Shown: positions 1 to 8,262, counted from the first letter of the stretch. The stretch is 13,677 bases of DNA from CALRBF01 sp041164045 (GCA_041164045.1 JBEAQD010000057.1:1-13677), one strand, 5' to 3'. Notes: a model not told the origin generated them from the sequence alone. Numbers and translations: made by a program.

Positions 1-267
1 TTACCAGGAGCTATATTTGTACAAGATATAATGAAAGATGCATTGGCAATCAAAGAAGCTCAAGACTTGAATATTCCAGTTATTGCTCTTGCTGATACTA
101 ATGTTAATCCTGAATTAGTAAATTATGTAATACCTGCTAATGATGATGCTATTAGCTCTATTCAATATATTTATGGATTAGTTGCTCAAGTTATTGTAGA
201 TGCTAAAGCTAAAAGAGTAGCTCCAGCTAAAGAAGTTACAGAATCTAAAACTACTAATAAAGAATAA
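1..267 (+). CDS. rpsB: 30S ribosomal protein S2, C-terminal part (gene cut by window start)
   Basis: The reading frame is open from base 1 and ends at TAA 265-267, so only the last 88 codons are present. The segment LPGAIFVQD, followed by the stretch with IPVIALADTN, is the conserved C-terminal core of S2, a structural protein of the small ribosomal subunit. The residues after it (NDDAISSIQYIYGLV) form the last conserved helix, and a short lysine-rich tail follows. tsf starts five bases downstream, which is the classic bacterial rpsB-tsf pair. The true start lies outside the window; the in-frame ATG at 31 is internal. Identification is by family sequence and gene order, and is near certain. 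Confidence 0.96.
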   Translation, partial: LPGAIFVQDIMKDALAIKEAQDLNIPVIALADTNVNPELVNYVIPANDDAISSIQYIYGLVAQVIVDAKAKRVAPAKEVTESKTTNKE

Positions 268-272
268 TAATT

Positions 273-725
273 ATGATTACTGCTCAAGATGTTGCCAAAT
301 TAAGACAAATTACAGGTGCTGGTATGATGGATGCCAAAAAAGCTCTAGAAGAATCTGCAGGAGACTTTGAGAAGGCAAAAGAAATATTGCAAGCTAAATA
401 TGCTCAAAAGGCTGAGAAAAAAGCAGATAGAGAAACAGGAGAAGGTTTTATTGGGACTTATGTTCACAATGGTAAGTCAGCTTCATTAGTGGCCTTGGCT
501 TGTGAGACAGATTTTGTCGCTCGTAATGATGAATTCCGAGAATTAGCCCAAAATATAGCTCTTCACATTACTGCTATGATACCGGAAGACGCAACGATTG
601 AAGATATATTATCATCTAGCTATATTAAAGATCCTAATTTAACAATTGCAGAATTACTCAAGAGTAAAATCGGAGTTTTAGGAGAAAATATTCAAATTAA
701 AGATTTTAAGAAGATTTCTTTATAA
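273..725 (+). CDS. tsf: Elongation factor Ts, short form
   Basis: EF-Ts is the cytosolic guanine-nucleotide exchange factor that recycles EF-Tu. The N-terminal UBA-like domain (residues 1-45) has the signature RQITGAGMMDAKKALEES (11-28). The catalytic motif TDFVARN sits at 79-85 and is intact; its Asp-Phe pair inserts next to the EF-Tu magnesium site. The C-terminal GENIQIKDFKK strand is the normal end of the core. At 150 residues it is about half the E. coli length (283), because the second half of the dimerisation/coiled-coil core is missing, as in other reduced EF-Ts proteins. The ATG at 273 follows rpsB by five bases with no Shine-Dalgarno sequence. Co-transcription with rpsB is inferred from the spacing. 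Confidence 0.96.
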   Translation: MITAQDVAKLRQITGAGMMDAKKALEESAGDFEKAKEILQAKYAQKAEKKADRETGEGFIGTYVHNGKSASLVALACETDFVARNDEFRELAQNIALHITAMIPEDATIEDILSSSYIKDPNLTIAELLKSKIGVLGENIQIKDFKKISL

Positions 726-755
726 ATCTAAATTAACTTTCAATTAAATAAAGCT

Positions 756-1565
756 ATGACAACGGCTATAATTATTGTCATTTTAATAGTGTTTTTAAGT
801 ATAGGATTGTTCTTTTTGATAAAAAAACTTTCACATGCCTCTGGTATGGAGTCTGAAATATATGAAGCGGAGGCCGCTATTACTGATTTTAATTTTGTGC
901 CTCAAGATATTGATGAAATGGTTGATTATAATAATATTAATAAATCTCAATCAGAAGCAAAATTTGCTATAATTATAAGTAAGATTTATCAATTCTTTAA
1001 TCATCAGATGCATAATTTAAATAAAATAATCCTCCAATATAAGCAGAGGCAAGCTGAAAAGATTAAAGCAAAGGAGCAAGCTATACAAGAAGCTATTCAA
1101 AAAGATTTGGAAGCTCAAGAATTAGAAGAGAAGCAAAAACAAGAATCTGTAGTCGACGAAGTAGATACATCTCACTTTGAAGCTGAAGTTGTAGTATCAA
1201 CAGATATGCCAAATGATGTAAAGATTAAAGATATTAAGTCTAAAGACAAGGTTAACCCAGAAACCAAAGCCACTGACTTTGTGGAACAATTATTATCTGA
1301 AGTGGATGCGGTTACCGATATAAACTCAGATGATATATCTGATACTTATTATTATGAGTATATGGAAAAGAGATATATTGATAGAATTGTAGCTAATTCC
1401 AAAGATATTGAGGCATATAAAAAGTTGGGAGATCTGTATGTAGATATGAGAAATTATAAAGATGCATTAGAGGCCTTCCAATATGTTTTGAAATTAAAGC
1501 CTAATGATACTATGGCTAGTCGCCGTGTAAAAGATATTTTGAATCGTTTACAAAAACAAAGTTAA
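756..1565 (+). CDS. Membrane-anchored TPR-repeat protein of unknown function
   Basis: The 269-residue protein has one strongly hydrophobic N-terminal helix (residues 4-21: mostly I, L, V and F) followed by KK, which suggests a single-span anchor with the rest in the cytosol. The middle (about 90-135) is rich in Lys, Glu, Gln and Ala and looks like a charged coiled coil. Residues 140-210 are acidic and probably disordered. The C-terminus holds one clear TPR unit (218-251) with the canonical pattern Y..LG.LY.....Y..AL.AF...L.L.P. TPRs bind other proteins, so a scaffold or assembly role is plausible, but no enzyme motif is visible. It begins 30 bases after tsf with no clear promoter between, so it is probably in the rpsB-tsf transcript. 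I do not recognise a named family. Confidence 0.85.
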   Translation: MTTAIIIVILIVFLSIGLFFLIKKLSHASGMESEIYEAEAAITDFNFVPQDIDEMVDYNNINKSQSEAKFAIIISKIYQFFNHQMHNLNKIILQYKQRQAEKIKAKEQAIQEAIQKDLEAQELEEKQKQESVVDEVDTSHFEAEVVVSTDMPNDVKIKDIKSKDKVNPETKATDFVEQLLSEVDAVTDINSDDISDTYYYEYMEKRYIDRIVANSKDIEAYKKLGDLYVDMRNYKDALEAFQYVLKLKPNDTMASRRVKDILNRLQKQS

Positions 1566-1577
1566 GTTGTATTGCTA

Positions 1578-1606
1578 TTGTCTAATCTAGTAATATAAGA
1601 TATAAT
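1578..1606 (+). promoter_or_regulatory. Sigma70-type promoter for the acidic gene and lon
   Basis: TTGTCT (1578-1583, four of six consensus bases), a 17-base spacer and a perfect TATAAT (1601-1606). Predicted transcription start is near 1613, giving a leader of about 30 bases to the ATG at 1645. It lies in the 79-base gap after the TPR gene, which supports a new transcription unit. No CIRCE or other heat-shock operator is visible. Confidence 0.7.
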
Positions 1607-1644
1607 ATATATTATATGAGTATAACAGTACAATAGTGAAAGTA

Positions 1645-1989
1645 ATGAGTTTTCATATTTTGGAAGACCCTTCGAATGGAGTGACAGATGTATTTTTGTC
1701 TCATACTAAATTGACTGATATAGATCCATCTATCTGGCAAGATGAAGAGTTTGATTGGGAAGCTAGTAATGACTTTGAGCTAGAAGCGATGGATAAAGAA
1801 AAGATATTTTCTATACTACATAACCCAGTAATTATAAATAAATATTTTGATTCGCCAGAAATGTTATATGTAGTAGCAAAAGAAAAGTTAGAAATTAGTG
1901 ATTATTATGAATTAGTACATAGATATATCACAGAATTTTGTGAATTTCTAGACCAAGATTACGCTATTTATTTTAAAGTTAACTCCTAA
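1645..1989 (+). CDS. Small acidic protein of unknown function, upstream of lon
   Basis: A 114-residue soluble-looking protein with no signal peptide or membrane helix. It is strongly acidic, especially at 24-56, where Asp/Glu cluster with two Trp (31 and 38). The C-terminal half (50-105) is predicted helical and rich in Tyr, Phe and Leu. I recognise no family. It ends nine bases before lon and shares its promoter, so the two are probably co-expressed; whether it works with Lon is unknown. I chose ATG 1645. An in-frame GTG at 1636 would add three residues (MKV), but every other gene here starts with ATG. The reading frame is well supported by the tight packing and by normal codon use. Confidence 0.75.
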   Translation: MSFHILEDPSNGVTDVFLSHTKLTDIDPSIWQDEEFDWEASNDFELEAMDKEKIFSILHNPVIINKYFDSPEMLYVVAKEKLEISDYYELVHRYITEFCEFLDQDYAIYFKVNS

Positions 1990-1998
1990 ATTGATTCT

Positions 1999-4314
1999 AT
2001 GAAAGATACAACAGTAAAATTAGCACCTCTCATTGCACTTAAGAACAAAGTATTATTCCCTAATGAAGTGGTGTCCTTGATTTTTGAGAGAGAGCAATCT
2101 CTTTTGGCATTAAATAATGCAATGGATAGTGATACTAATCCGATTTTTGTATTCCAAAGAACAGACGACCATAATATCACTGCTGATAATTTGTATAGAA
2201 TTGGTACAGTCGGTAAAATTGTTAGAGTTTGGAGAATGCCAGAAGGACCTACAGGTGTTTTGGTAGAGGGTTTATATCCAGTTATTATACATCAAATTGA
2301 TGAGACAGACTTAGGATTTGGGGGGCATTATAGTATTTTGCCACAAGATAAATATGAGTCTAATATTGAGGTGGAGGCCTTGATTAGAAATATTACTAAT
2401 GTCTTTAGAGATATAGTCAATATGGGAGTGTCTATTCCACTTTCAGTAATGAATGAAATTATCAATGACACGATTGACCCAGTTACTTTATCTTATTTGA
2501 TTACTTCTATACTCTCAATCAAGAATACTGAGAAGCAGGCTTTATTAGAGAATACTAATTTAGTTGAAAGATTAAAGCATATTAATATTTATATTACTAA
2601 AGAACGAGAAATCCTAGAGGTTGGGCAAAAGGTACAAAAAGAGACTCAAAAACAAGTTGGTAGATTTGCCAAAGAAGCAATGCTAAGGGAGCAGATGAAG
2701 GCTATTGAAAAAGAATTGGGTGTTAGCTCAGATCAAGGTGAATATGCAGAACTAAAGAAAAAATTAAAATCAGCCAAAATGCCAGCTAATGTTAATAAAA
2801 AGGCAATGCATGAATTGTCAAGATTAGAGAAAATGCCACCTTTTTCTCCTGAGAGTTCATATATTCAAAATTATTTAGAGGTTTTAGCAACCATCCCTTG
2901 GAGTAAAAAAGCTAAAGTTAAAAGAAATATTATTGAGGCTGAGTCTATTTTAGAGCGAGAACATTATGGCTTGGACGAGGCAAAGGAGCGAATTACTGAA
3001 TATTTAGCTGTAGAGCAATTGACCAAAAAACCACAAGGTACAATTTTATGTTTTTATGGACCTCCGGGAACAGGTAAAACTTCTATTGGAGAATCTATTG
3101 CCAAAGCTACTGGTAGAGAATTTGTAAAAGTATCTTTAGGTGGAGTAAGAGACGAGACTGAAATCAGGGGACATAGAAGGACTTATGTTGGTGCTATGCC
3201 AGGTAGAATTATTCAAGGTCTTCGTAACATAAAGACTACTAATCCAGTCTTTATGTTAGATGAAATAGATAAATTAGGTTCTGATTTTAGAGGAGATCCA
3301 TCAGCGGCACTATTGGAAGTATTAGACCCAGCTCAAAACAATGCTTTTGTCGACCATTATCTAGATGTTGAATATGACTTGTCAGATATTATATTTATAA
3401 CCACTGCCAATGATTTAGGCTCAATCCCAGAGCCATTATTCGACCGTATGGAAATTATTGAATTCAGTGGTTATACTGATGTAGAAAAGCTTAATATTGC
3501 CAAAAAATATTTAATCCCTAGAGTTCTCAAAAAGAGTGGAATTACTGAAAAGAACATAAAGTTTACTGACTCAGCCATAATAACAATTATCACTAAATAT
3601 ACTTTTGAAGCTGGGCTTAGAAGTTTTGAGCGAGAATTATATAAAATTGCTCGTAAAGTAGCTAAAGAATATCTACTTAAGGGGGATAAAAAATTTACAG
3701 TCACTATCAAACCTGAAAGTTTAGAAAAATATCTCAAAGGTGAGAGATATGAAGAAAGTCGTATTAACAAAAAAGATGAAATTGGAGTTTCAACGGGTCT
3801 AGGATGGCATCCTTATGGAGGAGATATATTGTTTATAGAAACAAATATCTTTAAAGGAGAGCCAAATTTGCAAGTGACTGGTAATGCAACTAAGGTTATG
3901 CAAGAATCTGTGCAGGCCGCCTTCTCATACCTCAAAGCTAACTCTCGAAAATATAATATAGATGAAAAGGTTCTGAAAAATAACACCGTTCATGTTCATC
4001 TTCCATCAGGAGCAGTGCAAAAGGATGGCCCATCAGCTGGACTAGCTATTGCAACTTCAATTTTATCGGCTCTGACAAAGAAAAAAGTCAAGCGAACAGT
4101 GGCTATGACAGGAGAGATTAATATTAGAGGTAAGGCTCTCAAAATTGGGGGAATTAAGAATAAAGTATTAGGAGCCCATAGAGCAGGTATCAAGACAATT
4201 ATCATCCCTAAGGCTAATAAAGTTGATTTGGATGAAGTCCCAGCTAATGTTAGAGCAGATATAGAGTTTATTTTGGCAGATGATTTTGATGATGTCTTCA
4301 AGGTGGCTTTTTAA
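1999..4314 (+). CDS. lon: ATP-dependent protease Lon (LonA type)
   Basis: This cytosolic AAA+ serine protease degrades misfolded and short-lived regulatory proteins. The N-terminal substrate-binding domain begins with PLIALKNKVLFPNEVV (10-25) and a helical linker covers about 200-300. In the AAA+ module, Walker A GPPGTGKT is at 354-361 and Walker B FMLDEID at 418-424 (D421, E422). The following GDPSAALLEVLDPAQN stretch is typical of Lon. The protease domain has catalytic S679 in KDGPSAG and K722 in the GGIKNK region, the Ser-Lys dyad, at the same numbering as E. coli Lon. Length (771) is normal for LonA and nothing is missing. No LonB transmembrane segment is present. It follows the acidic gene by nine bases and shares its promoter. 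Confidence 0.98.
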   Translation: MKDTTVKLAPLIALKNKVLFPNEVVSLIFEREQSLLALNNAMDSDTNPIFVFQRTDDHNITADNLYRIGTVGKIVRVWRMPEGPTGVLVEGLYPVIIHQIDETDLGFGGHYSILPQDKYESNIEVEALIRNITNVFRDIVNMGVSIPLSVMNEIINDTIDPVTLSYLITSILSIKNTEKQALLENTNLVERLKHINIYITKEREILEVGQKVQKETQKQVGRFAKEAMLREQMKAIEKELGVSSDQGEYAELKKKLKSAKMPANVNKKAMHELSRLEKMPPFSPESSYIQNYLEVLATIPWSKKAKVKRNIIEAESILEREHYGLDEAKERITEYLAVEQLTKKPQGTILCFYGPPGTGKTSIGESIAKATGREFVKVSLGGVRDETEIRGHRRTYVGAMPGRIIQGLRNIKTTNPVFMLDEIDKLGSDFRGDPSAALLEVLDPAQNNAFVDHYLDVEYDLSDIIFITTANDLGSIPEPLFDRMEIIEFSGYTDVEKLNIAKKYLIPRVLKKSGITEKNIKFTDSAIITIITKYTFEAGLRSFERELYKIARKVAKEYLLKGDKKFTVTIKPESLEKYLKGERYEESRINKKDEIGVSTGLGWHPYGGDILFIETNIFKGEPNLQVTGNATKVMQESVQAAFSYLKANSRKYNIDEKVLKNNTVHVHLPSGAVQKDGPSAGLAIATSILSALTKKKVKRTVAMTGEINIRGKALKIGGIKNKVLGAHRAGIKTIIIPKANKVDLDEVPANVRADIEFILADDFDDVFKVAF

Positions 4315-4322
4315 AAACTTTA

Positions 4323-4331
4323 TGCTATAAT
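4323..4331 (+). promoter_or_regulatory. Extended -10 promoter for the isomerase-gatCA-rnhB operon
   Basis: TGC followed by a perfect TATAAT (4326-4331) lies in the 45-base gap after lon. No good -35 box is found 17 bases upstream, as is usual for extended -10 promoters. The same nine bases, TGCTATAAT, recur before aspS. Predicted start near 4338, leader about 22 bases. Confidence 0.65.
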
Positions 4332-4359
4332 AAATAAGGATAATAAGAAATATATAACT

Positions 4360-5379
4360 ATGAATAATACACTGGATAAATATAATTTAAGGCAAGTAAT
4401 TCTAGAAGCTGTAGATCAAATTCAACATCAATATACAATTGAGAATATACCTAGCTCCATAGATGATAAGTTTGATAATATTGTAATTAATGGAATGGGA
4501 GGTTCAGCCCTTCCAGCTGAATTACTATCAGAGACTTTACATCAATATTCAGAAAATGGTGCTGTATTGCCAGTTTATATTCACAGAGATTATGGTAAAT
4601 CTAGATATATCAATGATTCATCTATAGTATTTGCAATTAGCTATTCTGGTAATACCGAGGAGACTATATCAGCCTATGAGAGTGCAATTGCAGATGGTAG
4701 AGTAGTAATTGCGATGGCAGCAGGAGGAGCTTTGATTGAACGAGCTCGAGAGCTAGGTAAACCTTATGTTGTAATCCCTAATCCTAACCCAGATTTTCAA
4801 CCACGATATGCTACTCTCTATATTCTTAAAGCTATTATTGAAGTATTAATTCAATTTGGAATTTTATCATCTGAAGCTAGAGAAAAAGTAGTGAATTTAC
4901 TCAGTCAATTAAAACCAGAAGACTTTGAATCTCAGGGACAAGTATTAGCTGAGTTGATCAAGGGAAAAACTCCAGTTATATATGCAACTTGTGATTATAA
5001 ATTATCTGCCCATCTATGGAAAATTAAAATCAATGAAAATGCCAAGACTCCTTGTTTCTGGAATTATGTACCAGAGCTTAACCACAATGAAATGGTTGGT
5101 TTTACTAATCCACAGGCTAATTTTCAATTTATATTATTACAAAATGAAGTGGAAACATCTCGAAATATCAAGAGATTTGAAAAATTACAGCAATTATTTG
5201 AAAGTAGGGGATTGGCAGTTAGCAAAATATTAGTACCTGACTTTGGAAATAAGTTAGCTAATGTGGTAGCTATGACTTTGATTGGAGATTGGACTGCTTA
5301 TTATCTGGCTCTTGCCTATGGAATTGACCCAACTCCTGTAGATATGGTAGAAGAATTCAAGCTATTAATGAAAGATTAA
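4360..5379 (+). CDS. Bifunctional phosphoglucose/phosphomannose isomerase (SIS fold)
   Basis: This enzyme interconverts glucose-6-phosphate or mannose-6-phosphate with fructose-6-phosphate in the cytosol, linking glycolysis to mannose-based sugar nucleotides. The first SIS domain shows GMGGSALPAE (45-54) and the phosphate-binding loop SYSGNTEE (94-101). The second half has the PELNHNE motif (238-244), typical of the bifunctional PGI/PMI family, where its Glu is the likely catalytic base. The C-terminus shows YLALAYGIDPTPVDMVEEFK, also a family hallmark. Length (339) fits this family and not the roughly 550-residue classical Pgi. Identification rests on motifs; dual substrate use is inferred from the family. 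It is first in a tightly packed operon, three bases before gatC. Confidence 0.9.
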   Translation: MNNTLDKYNLRQVILEAVDQIQHQYTIENIPSSIDDKFDNIVINGMGGSALPAELLSETLHQYSENGAVLPVYIHRDYGKSRYINDSSIVFAISYSGNTEETISAYESAIADGRVVIAMAAGGALIERARELGKPYVVIPNPNPDFQPRYATLYILKAIIEVLIQFGILSSEAREKVVNLLSQLKPEDFESQGQVLAELIKGKTPVIYATCDYKLSAHLWKIKINENAKTPCFWNYVPELNHNEMVGFTNPQANFQFILLQNEVETSRNIKRFEKLQQLFESRGLAVSKILVPDFGNKLANVVAMTLIGDWTAYYLALAYGIDPTPVDMVEEFKLLMKD

Positions 5380-5382
5380 AAT

Positions 5383-5673
5383 ATGAATTATAATGTACAA
5401 GATATTGCTAAATTAGCACATATTAATCTATCATCAGAGAGAAATGAAATGCTAAACCAAGATTTTGGTAGTATATTGGATTATGTAAATACTCTTACAA
5501 GTTTAGATTTACAGTCACAGACTATTCCGACTTATCATACTCAAACCTTACGACCAGATGTAGCTCTTGATGATAATCCAAGATTTAGCTCTAATATTAA
5601 GCAAAATATTATACAAGAGATGCCATTAGTGGAAGAGGGATATTTAGTTGTTAAATCAGTTTTGAAAAAATAA
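5383..5673 (+). CDS. gatC: Asp-tRNA(Asn)/Glu-tRNA(Gln) amidotransferase subunit C
   Basis: GatC wraps around GatA and GatB and stabilises the transamidosome, which converts misacylated Asp-tRNA(Asn) and/or Glu-tRNA(Gln) to the amide form. The 96-residue length is typical. The N-terminal helix IAKLAHINLSSER (8-20) matches the family's V..LA.L.L...E pattern. The middle has a helix ending in DYVNTL, and the C-terminal part has LRPDV (56-60), the family's short conserved motif. It starts three bases after the isomerase stop and ends one base before gatA, so it is translationally linked with gatA. There is no Shine-Dalgarno sequence. Confidence 0.94.
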   Translation: MNYNVQDIAKLAHINLSSERNEMLNQDFGSILDYVNTLTSLDLQSQTIPTYHTQTLRPDVALDDNPRFSSNIKQNIIQEMPLVEEGYLVVKSVLKK

Positions 5674-5674
5674 T

Positions 5675-7129
5675 ATGTTGCCATCTATCGAACAAATTAA
5701 TCAATCCTATAATAATTCTAGTACAACAGTCAAGAAAGTAGTAGAGGATATTCTATCTACTATTAATTCTAAAGATACAGAAATTAATTCCTATACTGAA
5801 GTTTTTAATACTGAGGCTCTGTCTCAGGCTGAAAAATTAGATGCCAAACTAGCTCGAGGAGAAAAACTAGGCTTGCTTGAGGGTATTCCTATCTCAGTCA
5901 AAGATGCAATTTTAATTGAAGGACATAAAGCCACTGCTTCATCTCGAATGTTAGAGGATTATACCGCTACTTATGATGCTACTGTAATCAAAAAGTTAAA
6001 AGAAGCAGGAGCTATATTTTTGGGAAAAACAAATTTAGATGAATTTGCTATGGGAGCCTCTACAGAAAACTCAGCTTTTGGAGCTACTCGAAACCCAGCT
6101 GATACTAATAGAGTTCCAGGAGGTTCTTCAGGAGGATCTGCCGCTAGTGTGGCAGGAGATATGGCAGTAATTTCAATTGGCTCAGATACAGGAGGCTCAA
6201 TCCGCCAGCCAGCGTCATTGACTGGAATAGTGGGACTTAAGCCGACTTATGGTAGAGTTTCTAGATTCGGTCTAATTGCGATGGCATCATCACTAGACCA
6301 AATCGGACCATTTGCCCATAGAGTTATTGACACAGCTCATATTCTACAGACAATAGAAGGTAGGGATGAAATGGATGCCACTTCCGCTCAATTAGAAACA
6401 AGTCAATTATTAGATATTGAGAGTATTCGTCAGGCTAATGTCAAAGGTATGAGAGTCGGTATTCCAAAAGAATATTTTATAGATGGAATAGATGCGGATG
6501 TTAGAAAGGCAATAGATGAAGTAATAGAGACCTATAAAACTCTAGGAGTAGAATTTGTAGAAGTCAGTCTACCTCATACTGAATATGCTGTACCTACCTA
6601 TTATATTATTATGCCAGCCGAGGTCAGTACGAATCTTGCTCGTTTTGATGGAATTAGATATGGATTATCCGAATTACAAAATTCCCAAGATTTGCAAGAA
6701 GTGTACCGAGCTAGCCGAGCTAAAGGCTTTGGTAATGAACCGCTAAGAAGAATAATGTTAGGAACTTATGTATTGTCTAGTGGATATTATTCCTCTTATT
6801 ATGGTAAGGCAAAACAAGTGCAAGATATGATAAGAAAAGACTTTACCAATGTCTTTGCAGAGGTAGATGCGATTATTACTCCAACCAGCCCTCATACAGC
6901 CTTCAATATTGGAGAGAAGGTTAATGATCCAGTTTCTATGTACTTGGAGGATATATTCACAGTAGCTACCAATTTAGCAGGAATACCAGGAATTTCTTTG
7001 CCTACTCTATCCAACTCCGGACTACCAATTGGATTTCAGTTAATGACCAATCATTTTCAAGAACAAAAATTGTTAACTTTAGCACAAGCTATAGATAATA
7101 TTAGATATGATAAATTCAATAATCAATAA
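5675..7129 (+). CDS. gatA: Asp-tRNA(Asn)/Glu-tRNA(Gln) amidotransferase subunit A
   Basis: GatA is the glutaminase of the GatCAB complex, supplying ammonia from glutamine to the tRNA-bound Asp or Glu. It is an amidase-signature enzyme. The Ser-cisSer-Lys triad is complete: K76 in PISVKDAI, cis-S151 in GGSSGGSAA and nucleophile S175 in GSDTGGS. The spacing between them equals that of well-studied GatA proteins (75 and 24 residues). Length (484) is standard. It follows gatC by one base. gatB, which binds the tRNA and is the third required subunit, does not follow; the next gene overlaps the gatA 3' end by 23 bases instead. gatB must be elsewhere in the genome if the complex is functional. Confidence 0.97.
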   Translation: MLPSIEQINQSYNNSSTTVKKVVEDILSTINSKDTEINSYTEVFNTEALSQAEKLDAKLARGEKLGLLEGIPISVKDAILIEGHKATASSRMLEDYTATYDATVIKKLKEAGAIFLGKTNLDEFAMGASTENSAFGATRNPADTNRVPGGSSGGSAASVAGDMAVISIGSDTGGSIRQPASLTGIVGLKPTYGRVSRFGLIAMASSLDQIGPFAHRVIDTAHILQTIEGRDEMDATSAQLETSQLLDIESIRQANVKGMRVGIPKEYFIDGIDADVRKAIDEVIETYKTLGVEFVEVSLPHTEYAVPTYYIIMPAEVSTNLARFDGIRYGLSELQNSQDLQEVYRASRAKGFGNEPLRRIMLGTYVLSSGYYSSYYGKAKQVQDMIRKDFTNVFAEVDAIITPTSPHTAFNIGEKVNDPVSMYLEDIFTVATNLAGIPGISLPTLSNSGLPIGFQLMTNHFQEQKLLTLAQAIDNIRYDKFNNQ

Positions 7130-7604
7130 TATCTTTTTATTGGTGCAAATAATTGCAGGAATTGCTTCTTGGATAATGTTTGTGTTAATAATTTATCTTG
7201 CTATTAAAACAGATTTTTGGCAAAAGAAAATATATAATGTCTTTATAGGTTTTCGTAAAATCCCCGAAGTAGATACTGAGCACAGTCTCAAAGTGACTCA
7301 AGAATGGGAAAATATTCTCAAAAGACTAGAAGCAAATGATGAGGCTAATCATAAATTAGCAGTTATAGAAGCAGACAAACTTCTAGATACAGTTTTAAAA
7401 AAACTAACTATACCAGGTGCTACTATGGGAGAGAGGCTCAAAGCAATCCCAGTTTCACAATTACCTAGTATAGATAATGTTTGGAAAGTACATAAACTAA
7501 GAAATCATCTCGTACATACCACAGAATTTGTTTTGACAGATAATAAGGCTAAGCAAGCAATAGATATTTATAAACAAGCCTTTATTGAGTTAAAAGTACT
7601 CTAA
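7107..7604 (+). CDS. Membrane-anchored protein with a HEPN-like C-terminal domain
   Basis: A 165-residue protein with one transmembrane helix (about 8-33) and a cytosolic domain that looks all-helical. Residues 86-100 (VIEADKLLDTVLKKL), then GERLK (108-112), then VWKVHKLRNHLVH (125-137) resemble the conserved-hypothetical family I remember as common in Patescibacteria. R132-N-x3-H137 fits the R-x4-6-H motif of HEPN domains, which in some toxins is an RNase active site and in others only structural. The ATG at 7107 lies inside gatA, giving a 23-base overlap, and rnhB starts one base after the stop, so expression is coupled to the operon. Function is unknown. The HEPN call is from motif recognition only. 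Confidence 0.8.
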   Translation: MINSIINNIFLLVQIIAGIASWIMFVLIIYLAIKTDFWQKKIYNVFIGFRKIPEVDTEHSLKVTQEWENILKRLEANDEANHKLAVIEADKLLDTVLKKLTIPGATMGERLKAIPVSQLPSIDNVWKVHKLRNHLVHTTEFVLTDNKAKQAIDIYKQAFIELKVL

Positions 7605-7605
7605 T

Positions 7606-8262
7606 ATGATAGCCATTCTACAGGCAGGAGATAGGGACTATATTACAAAATGGGATCTGGATTATATTATTGGAATAGATGAAGCGGGTAGAGGTACTCT
7701 GGCTGGACCAGTAATAGCAACAGCAATTGCAATTTCAGCTGATATTTTGTCTAATCCAATTTGGCAAGAAGCTCCACTCAAATATACCAAAGACTCCAAA
7801 AAAGTCACCCCAGCCAGAAGGCAAGCCATATATGATGAAATTAAAGATAAATATACAATTGGTTTAGGAGTGATATCAGCCAATACAATTGATACAATTA
7901 ATATATTGGAAGCCAGTAAATTAGCTTGGTTAGAAGCTTTGGACAACTGTCTTTTACAGCTACCATTAGAGTCAAAAATTGGAGTCATCATAGATGGTAA
8001 TACTGTCCCAACAGGTATAGAATACCCACATAAGGCAGTAATAAAAGGGGATAATAAGCATCTTAGTATCGCTCTAGCCTCAATTTATGCCAAAGTGCAT
8101 CGAGATAATCTAATGACTGTGTACCACACACAGTACCCCAATTATGATTTTGCTAAACATAAAGGCTATGGTACTAAGTCACATATGGAAGCTATCCAAC
8201 AATATGGGCTATCCAATATACATCGAGTTACCTTTTGTAAAAATATTTTGAAATCTATTTAG
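7606..8262 (+). CDS. rnhB: Ribonuclease HII
   Basis: RNase HII cuts RNA in RNA-DNA hybrids and starts removal of single ribonucleotides from chromosomal DNA. The metal-binding acidic residues are all visible: D25 and E26 in GIDEAGRG, D130 in IIDGN and D149 in VIKGDNKH. The conserved SIALASIYAKVHRD (about 154-167) and KHKGYGTKSH (about 185-194) follow. Length (218) is typical of bacterial RnhB. An insertion after APLKYTKDSKK is normal for the family. It is the last gene of the operon that begins at 4360 and ends with TAG. The next gene is convergent. Confidence 0.97.
   Translation: MIAILQAGDRDYITKWDLDYIIGIDEAGRGTLAGPVIATAIAISADILSNPIWQEAPLKYTKDSKKVTPARRQAIYDEIKDKYTIGLGVISANTIDTINILEASKLAWLEALDNCLLQLPLESKIGVIIDGNTVPTGIEYPHKAVIKGDNKHLSIALASIYAKVHRDNLMTVYHTQYPNYDFAKHKGYGTKSHMEAIQQYGLSNIHRVTFCKNILKSI

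Noticed and set aside
1986..2180. Minus-strand frame over the start of lon
   Set aside because: Lies opposite the conserved Lon N-terminal domain and resembles no protein family.
3471..4301. Two minus-strand frames of about 100 codons inside lon
   Set aside because: Shadows of a well-conserved gene; their composition is what the reverse complement of the coding frame gives.
4982..5233. Second plus-strand frame within the isomerase gene
   Set aside because: Out of frame with the conserved PELNHNE region and without family similarity.
7662..7991. Minus-strand frame of 109 codons inside rnhB
   Set aside because: Antisense to the RNase HII catalytic motifs; no start context or family similarity.
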